NCBI GenBank assembly: GCA_934130175.1
Contig: CAKOXP010000003.1
Coordinates: 42,632-106,631 of the forward strand
Source of the DNA: an uncultured Bacilli bacterium
GTDB taxonomy: Bacteria > Bacillota_I > Bacilli_A > RF39 > UBA660
Length of the DNA stretch: 64,000 nt
Direction of reading: 5' to 3'
Positions 34,466 to 42,754 of this stretch are shown here, piece after piece. The position numbers were made by a program, and so were the translations under genes. How positions within the stretch are numbered: the stretch's first letter is position 1; the number at the start of each line of letters is the position of its first letter. Under the pieces are notes generated by a model. That model saw nothing but the letters and a program-made list of their open reading frames with translations. It was not told the origin of the DNA and made no database searches.

Positions 34466-36133
34466 TATGTCTATAATTACTGGTAAAATGATTGGATTTC
34501 TTCCCGTAAGTTTAGAAATATATGAATATAACTCACTAGTTAGGTTTGACTTTATAGAAGCAAAAGTAGAATGATGATCGGATAGTTCTTTTCTTAAAAT
34601 ACTTTCTGCTTTTTCTTCTATTTTCTTTAATAGTTCTTCGTTTTCATTAATTAAAATAAATCCTCTAGTTGTTATATTTGGTTTAATAAGTAACTCATGA
34701 CGTTTCATATCAACGTTAATGATGACTACTAAAATACCATCTCTAGACATCATTTGGCGGTCTTTTAATACAGCTCCACCAATTTCTCCAATACGATTAC
34801 CATCAACATAAATGTCATCACCTGGCATTGATTCACTTCTAGTAATTTCATGATTTACCAAAGAAAGTGAATCACCATTCTTTAAGACAAAAGTATTTTC
34901 TTTAGGAATACCACAATCAATACCAATATTAGCATGTCTTTTTAACATTCTATAATCTCCATGGAATGGCATTAAATATTTTGGTTTCAATAAACGGATA
35001 GCAAGTTTTAATTCATCTTCATTAGCATGACCAGATGTATGTAGGTCAGCTAAAGCAGTATTTGTATAAACTTTTACTCCCTTTAAATATAGTTTATTGA
35101 TAGTTTTTGAAATACTTAAAGCATTTCCTGGGATAGCACTAGAAGAGAATATTACAATATCATCAGGTCTTAATTTTATTTGACGATGAGTTCCATTAGA
35201 TATTCTTGAAAGTGCTGCCAAAGGTTCACCTTGACTACCAGTACATAAAATTGTTACCTCATTTGGTTTTAAATTATTTGCTTCTTCAGCGGATACTAAT
35301 AATTCTTTGTGATTGATGTATCCTCCATTAATAGAAATATTGATATTATTTTCCATACTTCTACCAAAAATACAAATCTTTCTGTTATGTTTATAACAAG
35401 TTTCAAATATATGTTTTAAACGATAAATATTTGAGGCAAATGTTGCGATTATAATACGATTATTTTTATATCTATCAAACATTTCAGCTAAAGCCCCATC
35501 AACTTTTGATTCTGATGCTGAATATCCTTCATTTAAAGCATTAGTTGAATCACTTATTAATAAATCTACTCCTTCATGTCCAAGAGTTGCCATTTTATAT
35601 AAATCAGCCATTGGTCCAATTGGAGTTAAATCTAATTTAAAATCTCCTGTAGTAACAATTCTTCCATTTGGAGTTGTTAAACTTATACCATGTGAATCAG
35701 GTATAGAGTGAGTTATTCTGAAGAATTCGACATTGATTTCTCCAAAAGTTAGTTTAGAATCTTCGGTATATACGAATAAATTATCATAACGAATATTTTT
35801 ATCTTCAAGTTTTACAGCTATTAATTCCTTAGCCTGATTAGGTGCGTATATCGCAGGTATATTTATCTGACTAAGTAAAAATGGTATCGCACCAATATGA
35901 TCTTCATGACCATGAGTAATAAGTAAAGCTCTAATTTTATCTTCATTTTCCTTTAAGAAAGTAAAATCTGGTAAAACATAATCAACCCCTAACAAATCAC
36001 TTTCTGGAAAACTAATCCCCGCATCAATAATAACAATATCGTCTTTATGCATTACACAATACATATTTTTACCGACTTCTCCTAAACCTCCTAAAACAAC
36101 TACTTTTGTTTCATTTGGTTTATTATCTTTCAT
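34439..36133 (-). CDS. rnjA: Ribonuclease J
   Basis: RNase J is a 5'-3' exo- and endoribonuclease of the metallo-beta-lactamase/beta-CASP family. The 564-residue product (B. subtilis RNase J1 555) has GGLGEVGKNMY, the zinc-binding HGHEDHIGAIPF, DSTNALNEGY, CTGSQGEPLAAL and the beta-CASP motif LHTSGHANEDEL. AAGGAG precedes the ATG. It faces rny, so the two main RNA-decay enzymes are encoded convergently. Confidence 0.95.
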   Translation of the reverse strand: MKDNKPNETKVVVLGGLGEVGKNMYCVMHKDDIVIIDAGISFPESDLLGVDYVLPDFTFLKENEDKIRALLITHGHEDHIGAIPFLLSQINIPAIYAPNQAKELIAVKLEDKNIRYDNLFVYTEDSKLTFGEINVEFFRITHSIPDSHGISLTTPNGRIVTTGDFKLDLTPIGPMADLYKMATLGHEGVDLLISDSTNALNEGYSASESKVDGALAEMFDRYKNNRIIIATFASNIYRLKHIFETCYKHNRKICIFGRSMENNINISINGGYINHKELLVSAEEANNLKPNEVTILCTGSQGEPLAALSRISNGTHRQIKLRPDDIVIFSSSAIPGNALSISKTINKLYLKGVKVYTNTALADLHTSGHANEDELKLAIRLLKPKYLMPFHGDYRMLKRHANIGIDCGIPKENTFVLKNGDSLSLVNHEITRSESMPGDDIYVDGNRIGEIGGAVLKDRQMMSRDGILVVIINVDMKRHELLIKPNITTRGFILINENEELLKKIEEKAESILRKELSDHHSTFASIKSNLTSELYSYISKLTGRNPIILPVIIDIKKEVQTEV

Positions 36134-36188
36134 AAATACTCCTTTCTTTTTAAGTTAATTTTATACACAAAAGAACTAACCAATCTAG

Positions 36189-36217
36189 ATTATACACTAA
36201 AAGTTAGTTTTTGTAAA
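36189..36217 (-). promoter_or_regulatory. SigA promoter of rnjA
   Basis: Minus-strand TTTACA (36217-36212), 17 bases and TATAAT (36194-36189) with an upstream TG. An AACTAAC/GTTAGTT inverted repeat spans the -10 region and may be an operator. Confidence 0.6.
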
Positions 36218-36304
36218 TAAGTAGGCAATAATATATAAACCACTTTATAATTATTTGAATTTATTTTATTTTCTTTTTATGATATAATTTTTCTAGGTGA
36301 TAAC

Positions 36305-37378
36305 ATGGGAATTTTTAACAAACTAAAAAATATGTTCAAAGAAAAAAATACTGACTTAGAAGAAGAACAAGTAAGTAGTGAATCTAACAAGAAAGAAAAC
36401 TTATCTTCTAAAAAAAGTCCTAGTGAGACAAAAAAACAAGATAAGAAAAAAAATAATGTCAAAAAATATGAAAAAGGTCTTACTAAATCAAGAGAAGGTT
36501 TTGTTTCAAAATTAGTAAACCTTACAAATAAGTATGACAAAATTAATGAGGATTTTTTTGAAGAGTTAGAAGAGATTCTAATAATGGCTGATATTGGTGT
36601 TAATACAGTTATGGAATTTATGGATAAATTAAGACTTCGTGTTAGAAATGAAAAAATAGAAGATCCAGAAATATTAAAAGAAGTTATAGTAGATGAATTA
36701 TTTATTATATATGTTAATGATGAGGTATTAGTAAATAAGATTAATTTTGCAAAAACTGGACCTACAGTTATCTTATTTGTAGGTGTTAATGGAGTTGGAA
36801 AAACAACAACTATTGGAAAAATAGCCTATAATTTAAAAGAAGAAGGTAAGAAAGTTTTATTAGTAGGAGCAGATACCTTTAGAGCTGGGGCAATAGAACA
36901 ATTAAAAGATTGGAGTCAAAAAGTTAATGTTGATTTCTGTTCAAAAGAAGAAGGCAGTGATCCAGCTAGTGTTGTTTATGATGGTGTATCTAAAGCTATA
37001 AGCGAAAAATATGATGTTGTACTTGTGGATACTGCAGGAAGACTTCAAAATAAAGTTAACTTAATGAAAGAATTAGAAAAAATGAATAAAGTAATCTCTT
37101 CTTTGATAGAAGGTGGAGCTCATGAAACACTATTAGTTCTTGATGCGACTACTGGTCAAAATGGAATTAGCCAAGCTAAAAGTTTTAAAGAAATTACTAA
37201 TATAACAGGTATAGTTTTAACTAAGCTAGATGGTACAGCTAAAGGTGGAATCGTTTTAGCAATCAAGGAAGAAGTAGGATTGCCTGTTAAATATATTGGT
37301 CTTGGTGAAGCTAAGGATGACCTAGAAGTGTTCGATATTGAAAAATATATTTATGGACTATTTAAAGATATGATGTAG
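36305..37378 (+). CDS. ftsY: Signal recognition particle receptor FtsY
   Basis: FtsY docks SRP-ribosome complexes at the membrane. The 357-residue product has a charged N-terminal A region (1-60) and an NG domain. The NG domain has GVNGVGKTTTIGK (~residues 162-174), DTFRAGAIEQL, DTAGRLQNK, TKLDGTAKGG and the C-terminal YIGLGEAKDDLEVFD. TAGGTGATAAC precedes the ATG. It is co-transcribed with ylxM and functionally linked to ffh, two genes downstream. Confidence 0.97.
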   Translation: MGIFNKLKNMFKEKNTDLEEEQVSSESNKKENLSSKKSPSETKKQDKKKNNVKKYEKGLTKSREGFVSKLVNLTNKYDKINEDFFEELEEILIMADIGVNTVMEFMDKLRLRVRNEKIEDPEILKEVIVDELFIIYVNDEVLVNKINFAKTGPTVILFVGVNGVGKTTTIGKIAYNLKEEGKKVLLVGADTFRAGAIEQLKDWSQKVNVDFCSKEEGSDPASVVYDGVSKAISEKYDVVLVDTAGRLQNKVNLMKELEKMNKVISSLIEGGAHETLLVLDATTGQNGISQAKSFKEITNITGIVLTKLDGTAKGGIVLAIKEEVGLPVKYIGLGEAKDDLEVFDIEKYIYGLFKDMM

Positions 37379-37385
37379 GTGTAAT

Positions 37386-37679
37386 ATGGAAGAATTTATT
37401 TATTATAATAACTTATATGACTGTTATAACTTACTATTAACAGAAAAACAAAGAAAATACTTTGAGGAGTATTATTTCAACAACTTAAGTTTGTCAGAAA
37501 TAGCGGGAATTTATAATATAAGTAGAAATGCCTGTTATAAACAGATTCAAATAACAATAGAGAAATTAAAAGATTATGAAGAAAAGCTAGGTCTATATCA
37601 GAAAAATAAAAAAATAGAAGAATTAATTTCTATAGAAAAAGATGAAAATATTAAAAAGGTATTAGAAAGTTTAATCTAA
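37386..37679 (+). CDS. ylxM: YlxM family helix-turn-helix protein
   Basis: YlxM (UPF0122/p13) is a small sigma-region-4-like HTH protein encoded in SRP operons and able to bind SRP components in some species. The 97-residue product has LLTEKQRKYFEEYYFNNLSLSEIAGIYNISRNACYKQI, the diagnostic sigma-4-like helix-turn-helix. Seven bases separate it from ftsY. In most Bacilli the order is ftsY-ylxM-ffh; here a HerA-like gene is inserted before ffh. Confidence 0.9.
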   Translation: MEEFIYYNNLYDCYNLLLTEKQRKYFEEYYFNNLSLSEIAGIYNISRNACYKQIQITIEKLKDYEEKLGLYQKNKKIEELISIEKDENIKKVLESLI

Positions 37680-37767
37680 TATCTTTTTTCTTTGCTTGTA
37701 AAAGTCATTAAAAAAATGTATAATCTAATTATAGAAAATAGCAAGTAAAAGAATAAGAGGGATAAAT

Positions 37768-39915
37768 ATGTTTGATAAAATAGTATATATTAGTGATAGG
37801 TCTGCTAATATCAAATTAAAAGAAGGAACAGATGTAAAGATAAATTTAATGAACTTACACTTGATTTTTGAAGACAAAGATAAAAAAATACTAGGTGAAG
37901 TTGATGATGTTGATAAAGATCTTGTAAAAGCAAGATTCTTAGGAGAAATAGTAAATGGTAATCTATTAGGTGGTGTTATCAGAAAACCATCACTAGATTC
38001 TACTATCAGAGTTATAACTAAAGAAGAAATTCCATTAATTGTTGGTTCAGAACGCCCTGGTTATATGCCTTTAGGTGTAAGTCCTTTCTATAATGATTTT
38101 CCAGTTTACATGAATGTTAATAGTTTCTTTAGTAATCACTTTGCTATCTTTGGTAACAGTGGTTCAGGTAAAAGTTGTGGTGTCTCAAGAATTATTCAAA
38201 ATATGTTTCATGATAAAAATTTATTTCCATATAAGGCAAATATATTTATGTTTGATTCCTCTGCAGAATACTATAGTGCATTTCGTAATTTAAATGCCAT
38301 TAATCCTAACTTTAATTATAGATTTTATTCAACTAATGAAAAAGAAGGAATCGGAGAAAAATTAAGAATCCCTATTTGGTTACTTAATGTTGATGATTTA
38401 TCTCTTTTATTACAAATTACTAATCATTCTCAAATTCCAATCATTGAAAGAATGTTGAAACTAGCTTTAATATTTTCTGAGGATGGAGAACGTGCTGAAG
38501 CATATAAAAACCATTTAATCGCTAAGGCAATTATGTCAATTTTATATACAAATGAAACATCTCCTAATAAAAGAAATGAAATATTTACAATTTTAGGTAG
38601 TTGTTCTACAAAGCAATTTAATTTAGAAGCTCCAGTACAAGGCATTGGTTACACTAGAAAGTTTAGAGAGTGTTTCTTAATCGATTCTCAAGGGAATTTC
38701 TCCGAAAGTGTTTTATTAAATGAATATGTTTCTAGTTTTATAAAAGAAGAATTTGATTCATATGAACCAAAGGGTGGAACTTATTATGACCTAGATACAT
38801 TAGAAAAAGCCCTAAACTTTACTTTGATTAGTGAAGGATGGTTAAGAAATAAAAATACTTATGGTGATGCTGTTACAATTAGAGTTAGACTTCACTCATT
38901 AATAGTAGGTGAGTATGCTAAATATTTTGATTACAAAGATTATGTTACTCAAGAGCAATATCTTTCATCTTTATTGATAGATGGTGGTAAAAAATATCAA
39001 TTTGTTAATATTAACTTTGATGATGTTGATGACTGGTTTGCTAAAGTTATTACAAAGGTTTATACAAGAATTATTTTTGATTTCTGTAAAAATCTAAAAG
39101 ATAGAGCGACAATTCCATTTAATATTATTGTAGAAGAAGCTCATAGATATATTCAAAATGATACAGATAGATTCTTACTTGGATATAATATATTTGAACG
39201 TGTTGCTAAAGAAGGTCGTAAATATGGTGTCTTACTTGGTTTGATTTCTCAAAGACCAGTAGAATTATCAGATACAGTTATTTCTCAATGTTCAAGTTTC
39301 TTAATATTTAAAATGAACCATCCAACAGATGTTGAATATATTAGAAAAATGGTTCCAAACATTAGTGATGAAATTGTTGAAAAACAAAAAACACTTCAGG
39401 CTGGTACTTGTTTAGGCTTCGGTATGGCTTTTAAAATTCCTTTAATAGTTAAATTGAAAATGCCAGATCCAGAACCAAGAAGTGGTAACTGTGACGTGTG
39501 TAGAATTTGGAACGGAAATAAGAATATAGTAGTAAATCAACAACAAGAGCCAGCTGTAAGTCCGACTATTCAAAATAAGGTTGAAGAACCAGAACTTATT
39601 TCTAGTTCTGTATCAGAAAAAAACGATAGTGGAATAACACTTACAAATCAAGTATTAGAAAAACAAAATAACGTGATTAATTCTAATAATTGGAGGGCAG
39701 CAGTTACTTCTTCAGAAGTAGTATCAACTGTTCCGGTTGAAAAAGTAAAAGAAACAAACCAACAAGTAATTGAAGAACCTCTTATTACTCCTATAAACGA
39801 TGAAGAAGAACCTTCACTAATTACTGTTCCAATAAAAAATGAAAATACTCCATCTAACTCATTAGATATCAATGATATTATTAATGCACCAGATGAAGAT
39901 AATAATATAGAATAA
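37768..39915 (+). CDS. HerA/FtsK-type hexameric ATPase (DUF87)
   Basis: A 715-residue protein. An N-terminal HAS-barrel-like beta region (1-95) is followed by the ATPase core with Walker A GNSGSGKS (129-136), MFDSSAEYYSAF and the acidic IIVEEAHRYI Walker B segment (~451). The arginine-finger/sensor strand LGLISQRPVELSDTVISQCSSFLIFKM follows. The last ~125 residues are low-complexity and acidic. HerA proteins translocate DNA, pair with NurA in archaea and appear in several bacterial defence systems. Here there is no NurA, SIR2 or nuclease partner, and the gene lies between ylxM and ffh with its own promoter region. A housekeeping or chromosome-processing role is therefore as likely as defence. 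Confidence 0.8.
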   Translation: MFDKIVYISDRSANIKLKEGTDVKINLMNLHLIFEDKDKKILGEVDDVDKDLVKARFLGEIVNGNLLGGVIRKPSLDSTIRVITKEEIPLIVGSERPGYMPLGVSPFYNDFPVYMNVNSFFSNHFAIFGNSGSGKSCGVSRIIQNMFHDKNLFPYKANIFMFDSSAEYYSAFRNLNAINPNFNYRFYSTNEKEGIGEKLRIPIWLLNVDDLSLLLQITNHSQIPIIERMLKLALIFSEDGERAEAYKNHLIAKAIMSILYTNETSPNKRNEIFTILGSCSTKQFNLEAPVQGIGYTRKFRECFLIDSQGNFSESVLLNEYVSSFIKEEFDSYEPKGGTYYDLDTLEKALNFTLISEGWLRNKNTYGDAVTIRVRLHSLIVGEYAKYFDYKDYVTQEQYLSSLLIDGGKKYQFVNINFDDVDDWFAKVITKVYTRIIFDFCKNLKDRATIPFNIIVEEAHRYIQNDTDRFLLGYNIFERVAKEGRKYGVLLGLISQRPVELSDTVISQCSSFLIFKMNHPTDVEYIRKMVPNISDEIVEKQKTLQAGTCLGFGMAFKIPLIVKLKMPDPEPRSGNCDVCRIWNGNKNIVVNQQQEPAVSPTIQNKVEEPELISSSVSEKNDSGITLTNQVLEKQNNVINSNNWRAAVTSSEVVSTVPVEKVKETNQQVIEEPLITPINDEEEPSLITVPIKNENTPSNSLDINDIINAPDEDNNIE

Positions 39916-39937
39916 AGGCATTTAATGTCTTTTTCTT
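39914..39937 (+). terminator. Intrinsic terminator of the HerA-like gene
   Basis: AAAGGCAT (39914-39921) pairs with ATGTCTTT (39925-39932), with a three-base loop and Ts after; it overlaps the stop codon. Confidence 0.7.
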
Positions 39938-39986
39938 TGTTTACTTATTTTTCTAATTCTTGTATAATAATTTTTAGGTGATAAAA

Positions 39987-41294
39987 ATGTTTGAAAGTTT
40001 AGGAGACAGATTACAAAATGTTATTCATAAAGTAAAAGGTTATGGAACAATTACTGAAGATAATATTAAAGATATAATGCGTGATGTACGTCTTGCACTA
40101 TTAGAAGCAGATGTTAACTATCAGGTAGTTAAAGAATTCACGTCTATCGTTAAAGAAAAAGCCTTAGGTGAAGAAGTTCAAAAAAGTATTAAACCAGGAG
40201 ATTTATTTGTAAAAATTGTACAAGATGAATTAGTAGAACTTCTAGGAGGAGAGGCTAAACCTCTTAATCTAAATGGAAGTCCTGCAATTACAATGTTAGT
40301 AGGTCTTCAAGGTTCAGGAAAAACTACTACAACTGGAAAGTTAGCTAATTACTTAAGAAAAAAACATGCTAAAAAACCACTTTTAGTAGCATGTGATGTC
40401 TATAGACCTGCCGCAATTGATCAGTTAAAACAAATTGGTAAACAACTTAATATTGAAGTTTATGAAGAAGGTAAAAAAGATCCTGTAGAAATATCTAAAA
40501 ATGCAGTTAATTATGCTAAAGATAATGGTTATGACTATGTACTAATTGATACTGCAGGACGTCTTCATATCGATGAAGAATTAATGGAAGAATTAAAAAA
40601 TATTAATGAGCAATTAAATCCTCAAGAAGTATTATTGGTAATAGATTCAATGATGGGACAAGATGCAATTAACGTTATAACTGGTTTCAATGATAAATTA
40701 CCTCTAACAGGGGTTATCTTAACAAAATTAGATGGTGATACTAGAGGTGGTGTTGCTCTATCAGTTAGACATTTAACTAATGTTCCAATTAAATTTATTG
40801 GTGTTAGTGAAAAGATGGATGGACTTGATTCTTTTGATCCAGAACGTATGGCAGGAAGAATTCTTGGAATGGGTGATATTGTTTCATTAGTAGAAAAAGC
40901 TCAAGATGCAATTGATGAAAAAGAAGCAGAAAAAACTGCTAAAAGAATGCAACAAGGGAAATTTGACTTAGAAGATTTCTTATCAACTATGAAACAAATG
41001 AAAAAATTAGGACCACTAGAAAACTTAATAAAGTTAATTCCAGGAGCAAGAAAAATGGGACTTGATAGTGTCAAAATTGATCCAAAACAAATGGCTCATG
41101 TAGAGGCAATAGTATTATCAATGACTCCAAAAGAAAGAAGAAATCCCGAGATAATAAAGGCAAGTCGTAAAACAAGAATTGCTAAGGGTAGTGGTACTTC
41201 AGTTCAAGAGGTAAACAAACTATTGCAACAATTCGATCAAATGAAAAAAATGATGAAACAAATGAGTAATGGTAATTTTAAAATGCCATTTTAA
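39987..41294 (+). CDS. ffh: Signal recognition particle protein Ffh
   Basis: GTPase that binds signal sequences and 4.5S/scRNA. The 435-residue product has the N domain, GLQGSGKTTTTGKLA, DVYRPAAIDQL, DTAGRLHIDEEL, TKLDGDTRGGVAL and the methionine-rich M domain. The M domain has KMGLDSVKIDPKQMAHVEAI, MTPKERRNPEII and the Met-rich end KMMKQMSNGNFKMPF. ATG 39987 follows TAGGTGAT; GTG 39978 lies inside that site. No SRP RNA gene is evident in the window. Confidence 0.97.
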   Translation: MFESLGDRLQNVIHKVKGYGTITEDNIKDIMRDVRLALLEADVNYQVVKEFTSIVKEKALGEEVQKSIKPGDLFVKIVQDELVELLGGEAKPLNLNGSPAITMLVGLQGSGKTTTTGKLANYLRKKHAKKPLLVACDVYRPAAIDQLKQIGKQLNIEVYEEGKKDPVEISKNAVNYAKDNGYDYVLIDTAGRLHIDEELMEELKNINEQLNPQEVLLVIDSMMGQDAINVITGFNDKLPLTGVILTKLDGDTRGGVALSVRHLTNVPIKFIGVSEKMDGLDSFDPERMAGRILGMGDIVSLVEKAQDAIDEKEAEKTAKRMQQGKFDLEDFLSTMKQMKKLGPLENLIKLIPGARKMGLDSVKIDPKQMAHVEAIVLSMTPKERRNPEIIKASRKTRIAKGSGTSVQEVNKLLQQFDQMKKMMKQMSNGNFKMPF

Positions 41295-41298
41295 GAAT

Positions 41299-41317
41299 AG
41301 ACCTATAAGGTCTTTTT
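41299..41317 (+). terminator. Intrinsic terminator of ffh
   Basis: AGACCT (41299-41304) pairs with AGGTCT (41308-41313), with Ts after. Confidence 0.75.
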
Positions 41318-41368
41318 CTATTCCTATTTTATTGTAAATTATGTTAAAATAAATTTAGGTGATGTAAT

Positions 41369-42700
41369 GTGAATATAGAGGAAAAAGCATTAAAGTTTGC
41401 TATTAAAGCTCACTATGGTCAGGTAAGAAAAAGTGAAAAGGATAAACCAATGATAGTTCATCCTATAAATGTAGGATATATTTTAAAAGAATATGATTTT
41501 GATGAAAATGTTGTTGCAGCAGGATATTTACATGATGTAGTAGAAGATACAAAATATGAAGAAAGTGATATTCTAAAGGAGTTTGGATCTGATATAGCTT
41601 CACTTGTTATGACAGCTAGTGAGCCTATAAAAAGTCTTCCTTGGGAAGAAAGAAAACAACATACAATTGACACAGTTAAAAATCTTGACTTAAGACATAA
41701 AGCAGTTGTTTGTGCAGACAAGATTAGTAACCTAGAAGATTTAATAATTCTTTCAGAAAAACAAGGCAATTATGATTTTTCAGCATTTAATAGAGGTTAT
41801 GATAGTCAAAAGTGGTATTATACAGAAATCTATAATTCACTAATACTTAATGACAGCCATCCTATGTTTGATAGATTAAAAAAACTATTAGATCATATTT
41901 TTTCAGGTAGTAAAGATAGCTATGTAGAAGAAGTTATCTATGATAATGATGATGAATATAGTAAAGTTTTAAAGCTTCATTATAAAAAGTTAGAATTAAA
42001 CAAACTAAAAAATGTATTTGAAATTAATCCATACGTAATCGAATTTACTGGTACACCACGTACAGGAAAAACTACCTTAATAAACAATTTAAAAGATTTC
42101 TTTAAAAAGGGTGGTTTTGATACAAGTATTTTAGAGGAGTTTACAACATCAGAAAGATATAAGAAAACTATTTTTCCAAAATTAAAAAATGAATACAAAA
42201 ATGTTGTAAATATGGAAATTCCTAAATATGTTTTACAAGATTTAGAAGAAGAGTTACAAAAAAATAAAGACATAATTATTGTAGACAGATGTCTATTTGA
42301 TAGATTAATTTGGGTAGATAGATTGTATCTAAAAGATGGTATGACTAAAAAAGAATATGATGATTATAAAGAGTTTTATATTCCAAAAATCAAAGAAAAA
42401 ATAAATATAATTATTTCAACTTATACTGATAGCCTTACTTCTATAAGAAGAGATTATAAAGCCAATTTATCTCTCGAAAAGAGGAGTTTCTTGAATGAGA
42501 CCAATGTAGATGAATATAATAAATCATTATTTAATATGGAAAAAGTAGCTAAAGAAGAATCAATTAATTTTCATATATTTGATACAACAAAAAAATCTGA
42601 AAGAGATATTTCTATTGAAGTTGCAAATAAAATTTTAGATGATATGAGAAAATTTTACTTAGTAGAAATAAATAAAAGAATTGGGCAAATAGTTAAGTAA
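41369..42700 (+). CDS. HD phosphohydrolase fused to a nucleoside-kinase-like P-loop domain
   Basis: The 443-residue product has two parts. Residues 1-180 form a MESH1/SpoT-type HD domain, with HYGQVRK at 15, VHP at 30, LHDVVEDT with the HD pair at 55-56, and ADKISNL with Asp 117. Residues ~225-443 form a P-loop domain with Walker A GTPRTGKTT (~228-236) and the kinase-like DRCLFDRLIW near 306, recalling thymidylate/deoxynucleoside kinases or AAA_28. The HD part suggests (p)ppGpp or nucleotide hydrolysis and the kinase part nucleotide phosphorylation. The GTG at 41369 is the start because an ATG two bases earlier reads straight into TGA; AGGTGAT precedes it. Confidence 0.75.
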   Translation: MNIEEKALKFAIKAHYGQVRKSEKDKPMIVHPINVGYILKEYDFDENVVAAGYLHDVVEDTKYEESDILKEFGSDIASLVMTASEPIKSLPWEERKQHTIDTVKNLDLRHKAVVCADKISNLEDLIILSEKQGNYDFSAFNRGYDSQKWYYTEIYNSLILNDSHPMFDRLKKLLDHIFSGSKDSYVEEVIYDNDDEYSKVLKLHYKKLELNKLKNVFEINPYVIEFTGTPRTGKTTLINNLKDFFKKGGFDTSILEEFTTSERYKKTIFPKLKNEYKNVVNMEIPKYVLQDLEEELQKNKDIIIVDRCLFDRLIWVDRLYLKDGMTKKEYDDYKEFYIPKIKEKINIIISTYTDSLTSIRRDYKANLSLEKRSFLNETNVDEYNKSLFNMEKVAKEESINFHIFDTTKKSERDISIEVANKILDDMRKFYLVEINKRIGQIVK

Positions 42701-42720
42701 TATTAACTATTTTTCTTTTT
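42688..42720 (+). terminator. Intrinsic terminator of the HD-kinase gene
   Basis: AATAGTTA (42688-42695) pairs with TAACTATT (42704-42711), followed by TTT-C-TTTTT; it overlaps the gene end. Confidence 0.75.
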
Positions 42721-42754
42721 AGTGGTATAATCTTTATGGATAGAAGGTAATAAA

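Noticed and set aside
42701..42754. M-box riboswitch before mgtA
   Set aside because: Only about 54 bases separate the genes and they hold a terminator, too little for the riboswitch.
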